Below, piece after piece: positions 55,855 through 64,000 of a stretch of DNA of 64,000 nt. Under the pieces are notes generated by a model. It worked only from the letters and a program-made list of their open reading frames with translations, did no database searches and was not told the origin of the DNA. Both the position numbers and the translations under genes were made by a program. The stretch covers positions 4,030,001 through 4,094,000 of the forward strand of contig CM038468.1 of NCBI GenBank assembly GCA_021464415.1, given 5' to 3'. The first letter of the stretch is position 1, and each line of letters begins with the position of its first letter. This stretch comes from Lonicera japonica (lineage: Eukaryota; Streptophyta; Magnoliopsida; Dipsacales; Caprifoliaceae).

Positions 55855-57530
55855 ATGGCTCTAGGGGATGACGAACCAAGAGACGACCATGTACACTTGA
55901 TACACGCTGATCCGGATTACCAAGAAAAGGGGGAAAAGAATGAAATTGTAAGGGTGAGAGATAAGAGTGAGGGTAAGGCTAGGGAGGAGTCACTCCTAGA
56001 TTTACTTTTTAAACTTGTACCTGTAACCACTATTATCAATGAAGAAGACTCTGTTTTGCGTTATCCTGTTGATTTTAATTCTGTAATTGCTTGTATGGAG
56101 TTGGAAAGACTAAACGAACACCCTGAACGGGACGAGCAGCGTATACAGAGCGAGGAAGGAGACACTCTTGTAATTAATCTCGAGACGGAAAAGGAAAGGA
56201 AAGAGGTCCGTATTGGGGCAAGTCTAAGTGAGACAGAAAGAAAGGAATTCACACAAACTCTGAAAGAGTACGTGGATGTCTTCGCCTGGTCATATGCAGA
56301 TATGCCAGGTTTGAATAGCCAGATAGTCATGCACGAGATACACACCAAGCTGGAATTTAGGCCCGTCAAACAGAAGTTGAGAAAACTTACGCCAGAATGG
56401 TCCCTGAAAGTGAAAGAAGAGGTAATGAAACAACTAAGTGTGGGGTTCTTGCGGGTGATCGAGTACCCTTCATGGTTAGCCAACATTGTACCCGTCCCAA
56501 AAGCAAATGGGAAAGTCCGCATGTGCGTAGATTACCGAGATCTCAATAAAGCTTGCCCGAAAGACGATTTTCCATTACCCAACATTAATTTGATATTGGA
56601 TAATACCGCCAACCATGCCCTGAAGTCATTTGTAGATGGTTTCGCCGGGTAAAATTAGATCAAGATGCACCCAGATCACCAAGAGAAAACAGCATTCATC
56701 ACACCGTGGGGGACATACTGCTACACCGTTATGCCATTAGGGCTGAAGAACGCCGGGGCAACGTATTAGAAGGCTGTTACCGCTATCTTCCATGACATGA
56801 TTCACAAAGAAGTAGAAGTGTATGTGGATGACATGATAATCAAGTCGAAGGAGAGAGAAGGCCATGTACCAGCCTTGCAAGCCTTTTTTGACCGCCTCCG
56901 CCAGTATCAGATGAGACTCAATCCGCAGAAATGTGTGTTTGGGGTAACCAAAGGAAAGCTTCTAGGCTATGTCGTCAGTAAAAAGGGAATCGAGGTAGAC
57001 CCTGCCAAAGTTCGAACTATCCAAGACATTCCCGACCCTCGTACCGAGAAGGAAGTCCGGGGATTTTTGGGTAATTTGCAGTACATTAGCAGGCTCATCT
57101 CTCAGCTTACTCAGATTTGCGAACCTATCTTCAAATTCCTGAGGAAGTCTTCACCAGGAGAATGGGACGATCAGTGCCAGGAAGCTTTTAATAGAATCAA
57201 AGACTACCTCTCCAACCCTCCAGTGTTAGCCCCACCACAGACCGGACTGCCACTAATTCTATACCTAACCGTCATCAATTCGGTTACAGGGGCCATGCTA
57301 GCCCAACATCTGACCGACACACGGAAAGAACAGGCCATCTACTACATCAGCAAGAAATTGTCCCCATTTGAGATAAACTACACGCCATTGGATAAATCAT
57401 GCACCGCTCTCGTCTGGGTAACACAGAAATTACGGCACTACATGTTGGTTTTCCAGGTCATCCTGGCATCACGAATTGATCCATTGAAATACCTCTTCAA
57501 GAAACCAGCTCTATCGAACCGTATGGAAAA
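55855..57530 (+). pseudogene. Element H reverse transcriptase and first RNase H
   Basis: RT reads KVRMCVDYRDLNKACPKDDF and, after two stops at 56650-56658 (in place of Tyr and Gln), MHPDHQEKTAFITPWGTYCY. A TAG for Gln lies at 56767-56769, then the catalytic YVDD in VEVYVDDMIIKSKE. Connection and RNase H follow: KGIEVDPAKVRTIQDIPDPR, GFLGNLQYISRLISQLTQIC, AIYYISKKLSPFEINYTPLD. Three stops make this copy inactive, though the remaining frame is well preserved. Confidence 0.9.
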
Positions 57531-58206
57531 ATGGTTATTCTTGCTCTCCGAATTCGACATCACCTACATGACCCAGAAGGCAGTCAAAGGCAAGATTATA
57601 GCTGATTACTTGGCCCACAATCCAATATTAGGGGACATGCTAGAAGAAGCCGAATTTCCAGACGAAACTATCATGAATGTTGAGATCGATGAAGACTTGA
57701 AATTGTACTTTAATGGAGCCGCCAATCGAAACGGGAATGGGATAGGCATCCTGTTAGTCTCTCCAGACCAAACCCACTCCCCGGTATCATATCGTCTAGA
57801 CTTCTTTTGCACCAACAACATGGCCGAGTATAAAGCCTGTATAATTGGATTAGAGATCGCACTTTAAAGGGGTATAAGGAGAATACAGGTGTACGGAGAT
57901 TCAGCATTAGTGGTCCACCAAGTTCTGAAGGAATGGAAGATTAGAGATGAGAAATTAGTCCCTTACCTCGCCCGACTGGAGGATGTCGCAGGAAAGTTTG
58001 AGCATTCAGAGTTTTACTATGTCCCCAGATTACAAAACAGTTTTGCTGACGCACTAGCAACCCTGGCGTCCATGATCGATATCCCGGAGGGGATGGAAGA
58101 AATAACTCTTACAATGCAAAGAAGATCAGGACCAGCACATTACATGGCCCTTGAGGTAGAGAATGAAGAGAATGGGGACTCAACCACTTGGTTTTACGAC
58201 ATCTGA
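57531..58206 (+). pseudogene. Element H second (archaeal-type) RNase H
   Basis: The extra RNase H that defines the Tat lineage: LYFNGAANRNGNGIGILLVS, with the first catalytic Asp changed to Asn (FDGAA expected); Glu in NNMAEYKACIIGLE; and Asp in QVYGDSALVVHQVLKEWKIR. A TAA at 57865-57867 splits it. Ends FYDI then TGA (Trp codon expected) at 58204-58206. Confidence 0.88.
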
Positions 58207-59433
58207 AACTTGTTGAAAAACCATCAGTATCCTGAGCAAGCGGACAAGAGAACACGGGTTACGCTCAGAAGATTAGCATCAAGATTCATACTCTGCGCCC
58301 GGAGGCTATTTAAGAGAAACTACGACGAAGCCCATCTCCAATGTCTCACTAAAGAAGAGTCTGTCAGAATAATGGATCAGATACATGGGGGCGACTGTGG
58401 ACCCCATATGAGTGGTCATACGCTTTCCCGTAAAATCATCAGGCAAGGATATTACTGGTCTACCCTGCAAAACGACTGTGTTAACCACGTACGCCGTTGT
58501 CACAAGTGCCAAATCAACGCTAAATCTCATAAACTTCCTCCAAAAGAGTTGTACAATATGACTTCTCCCTAGCCTTTCGCAACCTGGGGAATCGACGTCA
58601 TTGGGAAGATTTCGCCCAAAGCCAGCAACGGCCATGAGTTCATACTAGTGGCCATCGACTACTTCACCAAATGGGTAGAAGCCGAGTCTTTTCAAACCCT
58701 TGACGCCAGGAAAGTTGCCCGATTCATCAGGCGGAATATCATCTGCCGGTATGGGGTCCCACATGAGATCATCTCAGACAATGGCACTCACTTCGAAGGA
58801 GAGGCTAATACAGTCATGGAAGAATACGGTATCACCCAACACAGATCTTCGTCGTATAGACCACAAACCAATGGGGCAGTTGAGGCCGCCAACAAGAATC
58901 TGAAGAATATCCTAAGCAAGATGACTGACACATGTCGAGACTGGCCCGAGAAATTACCGTATGCATTGTGGGGATACCGCACCACCGATAGAGTCTCCAC
59001 CGGGGCCACTCCATTTTCACTTACATACAGGATGGAAGCAGTCCTCCCTGTTGAGTTAGAGGTCCCCTCTCTCAGAGTAATGCTACAGAATCAAGTCAAT
59101 GAACCGGAGTGGGTCCAGGCACGTTATAACGAGCTGGCCTTGCTAGATGAGAAGAGATTGAGGGCCGCATACCACCACCAAGGGTATCAGAAGAGGATTG
59201 CTCGAGCATTTAACTAAAAAGTTAAGACACGGGGTATCAATGAGAACGACATCGTGTTAAAAGGAATTCGAGAGCCAGCCAGAGACACAAGAAGGAAGTT
59301 CGGGCAAAAGTGGACAGGGTCATACATCGTCAAAGAGATTGATACAGGGGGTGCCGCTATACTCACTGACTTAGACGGACAGTTACTGCATTCACCAATC
59401 AACATGGATCGACTGAAGAAGTATTACCAATAG
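58207..59433 (+). pseudogene. Element H integrase
   Basis: The zinc domain is HGGDCGPHMSGHTL...CVNHVRRCHKC (HHCC). The core DDE residues are in WGIDVIGKIS, IISDNGTHFEGEAN and TNGAVEAANKN. ALWGYRTTDRVSTGATPFSL is conserved. A TAG after YNMTSP (58570-58572, Trp expected) and a TAA at 59215-59217 break the frame. The C-terminus ends RLKKYYQ at 59433. The integrase would insert new DNA copies into the genome. Confidence 0.9.
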
Positions 59434-59652
59434 ATGTAACATGTATAGATAAGAACTACGTAAACCTGAGCCCCAACTCAAATTTGTGTTTTTGAAAAAT
59501 CAAAAAGGGGAATGTAGGCAACCTGAGAAGTGACTTCAGGCCCGGTTTAAACTTTGTAAAGAAATTTATTTCCCATAAAACAGTCCCTTGTATATTATTA
59601 AGGTGATTCAGAACACCAAAAGTTACAAAGGAGATACAGCATACAGAAAAAC

Positions 59653-61012
59653 CTAATCCCTAGGGGTTGGCCAAGCAGGGTACTCAGTAGCCAAGTCAAT
59701 TCGAGCCTCATCAAGGATCTGGTACGCAAAGACAATACTCTCCTCTGTAGGCTCAGAATCCATAAATCGGAACCACTCCATTTAGAAGGGATCATCAATT
59801 AGCTCCCCTTCCAAAGACCCCCAACTAGAACAGATGATGTCAGCCCGGAGGGGCCTGGTAATACCAAAACGGGCATAGTTGAACTGACGAGTCAGTCGAG
59901 CACGCCACATCCTCTCTACCGATAAAGAAACATGCGGGGTCACAAATTTAGACTCAGAAGAGAAGTTGTTCAAACCAAGGGGAATGTCCTGAGGAACGTT
60001 GAACTGCCGAAGAAGACGTCCTGGGAGATAAAAGGAGGTAAACCACAGCCCGCGGAGCCGAACATAGTTCTGACCACCTGTACTAAGCACCATCGCCCTC
60101 AGCTTCCACCAAGGAATGTTCCACCGGATAGCCCGAAAGTTTTTTGAAAACCACACCGTCCAATCAGAGGAAGACATGGTCAAAGCACCAAAGAGGGGAC
60201 GACGAAAAAAAGTGCGTCGGATTGTCAAGCCGCACCCCGTTAAAACCGACCGATCGAAAACGCTCCAACAGCCACGTGTATAGTAAATGAGGGCTTCCCT
60301 TGAAAAAGGGTGAGGCTCCCCTTTGAAGATCATCTAGGCCATTCAAAGTCTCTGCAAGAACGATCGGCACTATAGACTCCCTATTTTTAGCCTGATAAAT
60401 CAAACTCAAAATAGTCGGATCAACACGGGAATAGCCCGTCACCAGCAACATATCAAAAACAAAACAGATCAAGGCCGCCGCAGTGCGCCCCACACTATAA
60501 GAAGCTCTTTCTTCGTAACGATGAAAAAACCTCACCATTTTATGGAGGTCAAGAAGCCCGTCGATAATAAAACCATCACAGGCCGCTTGGGGAATGGCTA
60601 ACAAGGCAATCAGCATATCTTGAGGACTGATTTCTTTTATAGGAACTGCCATCGGGAGACGGACGTCAGAACGCAACAGCCATGAAAACTCCTCATAAGT
60701 CGGACAGAGCTCATCTAGTCCAAAACGGAAAAGATGATCCGCAGGACTCCAGAAATACAAAGCACCTAACAGAAAGGAAAAATCTATAGGACGATGGCAC
60801 CAGCCCGCTAAAGGGCTAAACGCACCAAAGTTCAAACCATTCTCAGAAGATATCAGAGCATCTCGGGTTTCAACATAAGAAAAATCAGTTGTTGTGCGAT
60901 AAGGTGTGGGGATGAAGGAAGGAAGATGGGTGTATTTATAGCAAAAAAAGAGGATCCTGTGCCTATTTTTCGTTCGACAAACCCATGTTCGGGAGGGATT
61001 GTCGCGCGACAA
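59653..61012 (-). pseudogene. Antisense DUF7745-like gene in element H
   Basis: The minus-strand reading includes GAFSPLAGW, WSPADHLFRFGLDELCPTYE, then IPWWKLRAMVLSTGGQNYVR, FTSFYLPGRLLRQFNVPQDI, ending EYPAWPTPRD at 59653. The FRFG.DELCPTYEEF motif fits the plant DUF7745 family found in retrotransposon accessory ORFs and in host-like genes. A 1-bp change in an A7 run (60204-60210) and a stop at about 59782 are the only lesions seen. A TATAAATA (60940-60933) lies within the upstream open frame, so translation must start downstream of it; no obvious early ATG was found, so the start is unresolved. A GTCGCGCGAC palindrome is 60 bp upstream of the TATA. Confidence 0.72.
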
Positions 61013-61016
61013 TCCC
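60933..61016 (-). promoter_or_regulatory. Antisense promoter in element H: 22-bp palindrome and TATA box
   Basis: A perfect 22-bp palindrome centred on GTCGCGCGAC at 60995-61016, followed on the minus strand by TCCCGAACA, a degenerate TTTGTCGAACG half-box, and TATAAATA at 60940-60933. LTR H has the same GTCGCGCGACAATC..TCCCGA.CA string (49581-49604) just before its TATA box. Confidence 0.65.
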
Positions 61017-61345
61017 CTTTGGTGTCACCCTATTTTTGCTTTTCTTACACATAAGAGTCATTCTTGCCGAAAGAATCACTTCTGGATGCATTTTGTACGC
61101 ACTCTGTTCTTTTGCAGGAACCCTAAGTACTGCCACATCAAAAAAGGTATGACTCATAAATTATTGATTCATGTAATTATTATCTTTTCATCACAGATAA
61201 GGAAAAAACGCATCATCAGGCACAAATAAAGATTTTCATAAAAACTGATAAAAGAACAGTTTTCAAGAAACTAAATCTCTGTCTAAATATCTACAAAATA
61301 AAAACTACATATCTGTCTGAACTAACTAAATGTAGGAAAAGAAAA

Positions 61346-63947
61346 CTAATCTATCCTAGCGCGCTTCGACACGCTGCCACTGTCACCAGAACCCTCCTCC
61401 GGAGTAGGATCGACCGCTGGGACATCCGGATGAGAGGGAGCTGCTGCTTGAGAAGGCCCCGTCGACTGGATAGGAGCTGTAGGACGGATCACCAAGGACC
61501 GAGAGTGCCTAGAAGTCCGACTACTACTCCTTCGATACTCCGTCTGGGCATGAGAAGAAGTCAGAGGGTTGCCCGGCCGTAAAGAAATGTCAATCGCCCT
61601 CTGATCGTCGCGCATGTATGCTGGAGGGTCTCGACCAACGTACTGGAGAAGGTTCCAGTTGTTGAGGTACTGGGCGTGCCAAGCCCTCAGATCCGCCACC
61701 CACACACTCACCCGCTGTGAAAAACATAAGATAAGAGAATCAGCACAGTCGAAATAAATGTAGATATAAAAGTATCGAGGAAAGTTGAAGTAGGTACCTC
61801 ATCGCCAGAGCGACCACCCAAGAAGTCAAAAGCATCCCCAGGAAGAGGATACTCAGGAACAGTGTATCGACGTAAACCGGCGCCGACATAAGAAATATCT
61901 CTAGGAAGTGGAGGAAGATCTACCGAAGGAATGGACGAGCCCGCCAGAACATCAGCAGAGGTGGACCCACCCTCCTTGTGAATCGGGAACAGGGGAGGCC
62001 GAGAAGATGAGCCGCCGAGACCCGGAGATCGGGCCGGAGGGCCCATAACAGTCGACGAAAGAGGGGTCAGTGTGGCATAAGTACGAACACCTGGAGGATC
62101 CACCAAGGCCGTCGCTCTCAAAGGCGGGACCCCACCAGAAGAAATAGTCACAGCAGCAGGAGGGGTCCGCCCAAACTGCTCATAGTCGACCCTAAAGTCC
62201 GCAGGCTCCCAAGACCGCTCCGAAAAATCTGCTGCACCTCCCTCAGCAGCCTTAGCAGCCTAAAAAATAGCCCCCGGAGATGCTGACAGACTAGTGGGGA
62301 ACTCAAAACCCTCAGCAGGCTGCTCCTCTCTAGGCATAGTCTGAGGAGGCTGCTCTGGAACAGCCGCTGTCCCACCTCCCTCACCGCCCTCTGGTCTATC
62401 ATCACCTCCCTCGGGCCTGTCATCGCATCCCTCAGCACCAGCAAGGACGTCCCTCTCTCCCTCAGGGTCGTCATCGTCAGAGTCCAAAATGTTGTCCCTC
62501 TGATCAGGGACAGGCGGCAGCTGATCGAGAACTGTCCGGGACAAATGAGCCTGTCCTCGTATATAGTTGGGATCACCTCCCAACGCCCGGTACCTCTCAT
62601 AAAAGACCCATCCCCGAGTCCCCTTCAGCTCCCTTATCAAGTAACGGGCGGCGAAGATAGGATAATCTCCCTCCTCGGTGAACGTCTGAAAACCGAGCCC
62701 GTCAACCAGCGCCCACACCATCACCGGATCGATCTCGCCCGTCCGCCTCATCAGAACTAGAAGGAATAAAGGAACTTTAGGCCACTGGGTCGGTGTATGC
62801 TGGCGAATAACTCTCTCGCCCAAGTAAAAGTGGAGGCCGTACTCATCCCTGATAAGTTGCCGGGTCATCGAGGCAGTCAGAGCACGGCCATATCCAAAAT
62901 GGAGACCCAAATCACCCCAGGGGGCCCACTTAATCTGAACAAAAACAAATTTTATCTCAGTTATTTGTATTCTATTTTTACTAGTTAATTATTAAAAAGA
63001 AAGAATACTAAGATATTTACCTGCTCCTCCAACAGGTCATGGACGGCAGTAGCTCCGGTCTTCCGAGTTCGGTATACATAGGGAGCCCTGTAGTTCCCCG
63101 CAATGAATCGGCGGTGAAGAGGAAACTGATCCTCATTCTCGACGAGAAGATCCACCTGGGCACGACCTAGACGGGTATACGCCACAAACCAACTCTGAGG
63201 AGGAGACATAAAGAATATCATCAACAACATATAATAAAAATAAGGGACTGGAGCAAAGATAAGAGAACAAAGGTGTATACCTCCCACAGCAAAGACAAGC
63301 CCTTGAGGTTCAGAGCTAGATGGCGAGAAACCTGGTCCATAGCATCGTAAAGGACGGCAAGAATAAAACCACCCCAGTCATAGTCAAACATAACACTGAA
63401 ATCCCAGAGATAGGGCAGCCACCAAAGATGGGCCGGGTCCCCCCCACGGGCCTCGAACAAATCGTTGAGCGTCAGTAAGAGAAGGACGCGAGCATACTGA
63501 CGCGCCTCCTAGCGGGACATCGGCGCCCCTGAAACAACTAATCTGGCTCTTTCTGTCGCTAGGCGTGTGACCAAAATAGCTCGGGAAATCGTATCGCCCG
63601 AACTCCGTCGCTCAGGAAACCACCCTAGTGCGCCAACAATACCCTCTGCCGTCAGACGCAAGGGGACATCGATCTGTATAGGGACCCCCCTGAAGGAATC
63701 TCGGTCAAAGCAAATAAATTGAGGGGGGTCATCGTTATCTCCCCCCAGCTCCAGTGGAAGGTATGAGTGGTGTCCCACCAATGACAGGCCAGAGCCAACA
63801 CCAACACAGCCGCCCTAGATACCCGCTCAGGGAGGGCGTCGAAGAAAGAATCAAATGGAGTCGCAAGGAGCAACTACTGGACAGGGGCCGGTGCCTGTCA
63901 CCACTCTAAGGAAATAGTGTTGGGAGACCCCAACCTCGGCCGACCCA
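61346..63947 (-). pseudogene. Antisense plant-mobile-domain (PMD) gene in element H, spliced, 5' end outside window
   Basis: Exons on the minus strand: 63947-63281, 63194-63021, 62934-61798 and 61714-61346. The introns are 83-86 bp, GT-AG and frame-preserving. An acceptor at 63948-63949 suggests another exon upstream. PMD blocks: CHWWDTTHTFHWSWGEITMT, LWWLPYLWDFSVMFDYDWGG then FILAVLYDAMDQVSRHLAL, and GYGRALTASMTRQLIRDEYG. The C-terminal part is low-complexity and acidic (ILDSDDDDPEGE, Pro/Ser-rich), ending SVSKRARID. Lesions: stops near 63870-63890, a frameshift near 63700, a stop at about 63508 and TAG at 62260. PMD proteins occur in plant TEs and in host MAIN/MAIL silencing proteins; the role here is unknown. 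Confidence 0.75.
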
Positions 63948-64000
63948 CTGCAGACAAAGCAAAAATATGAGAAACCTGAGGGTAATTTGGTGTAATTATG

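Larger units (their letters stand above)
49265..64000 (+). mobile_element. Gypsy element H (Tat/Ogre lineage), 3' end beyond window
   Basis: 5' LTR 49265-50749, PBS 50751-50768, gag-pro-pol on the plus strand (51502-59433), then two antisense genes (59653-61012 and 61346 to past 63947). Tat/Ogre diagnostics: tRNA-Arg-type PBS, a gag knuckle of CAYH...HDTERC type, G-patch-like Gly motifs around protease, protease motif DNGS, and a second archaeal-type RNase H before integrase. It inserted into copia G RNase H; the flank is AACGC (49260-49264). The 3' LTR is not in the window. Damage is limited to scattered stops, a few indels and one solo-LTR insertion. Confidence 0.9.

Overview
This is plant nuclear DNA, probably from a eudicot with a repeat-rich genome. 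It is AT-rich and intron-bearing. It carries a decayed EXO84B-like exocyst gene with plant splice sites, and most of the rest is nested Ty1/copia and Ty3/gypsy LTR retrotransposons with plant-type primer-binding sites, plus hAT derivatives and MITEs. I could not name the species, and I see no intact ordinary host gene, tRNA, rRNA or CRISPR array.

Layout. (1) 373-6400: six recognisable exons plus a degraded last exon of an EXO84B-like gene with several frameshifts. A 994-bp hAT derivative with a perfect 8-bp target duplication sits on one exon/intron border, and a second hAT fragment lies in a later intron. (2) 6.4-11.2 kb: non-coding DNA with three MITE-like elements and tandem repeats. (3) 11.27-13.61 kb and 41.06-43.75 kb are diverged copies of one segment, each with an antisense RNase H (RVT_3-type) remnant. 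Copy B carries a MITE whose empty site is preserved in copy A. (4) 13.8-33.2 kb: a Tork-like copia remnant (C) apparently split by a SIRE/Maximus-like copia (A, minus strand). A is itself split by a non-autonomous element with 3.4-3.5 kb LTRs (B, 17228-25471, TSD ACCTT). A solo LTR related to B lies at 30364-32350 (TSD TGCAC). (5) 33.46-38.74 kb: a second SIRE-like copia (D, minus strand) with an extra ORF between pol and its 3' LTR, butted against a plus-strand copia remnant (E). (6) 43.95-49.26 kb: a plus-strand copia (G), broken in its RNase H by (7) a Tat/Ogre-lineage gypsy element (H) from 49265 to beyond the window end. H has a tRNA-Arg-type PBS, two RNase H domains and a solo LTR inside its gag (TSD CCTTC). 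Downstream of pol it carries two antisense genes: a DUF7745-like gene, and a plant-mobile-domain (PMD) gene with three well-formed short introns.

How the parts fit. The most interesting pattern is regulatory. Several LTR families here carry clusters of a family-specific palindromic box, usually just upstream of a TATA box: TGTCGCGCGACA in H, GTCGAC-centred boxes in D, CATGATCGATCATG in B and the related solo LTR, and GGACCGGTCC in the 44.8-kb LTR-like segment. In D and H, the two elements with extra ORFs, the same box recurs inside the element upstream of that ORF, in H followed by its own TATA box. This suggests that accessory PMD/DUF7745-type genes in unrelated retrotransposons are tied to the same cis-signal as their LTR promoter. 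The box positions are read directly; their function is inference.
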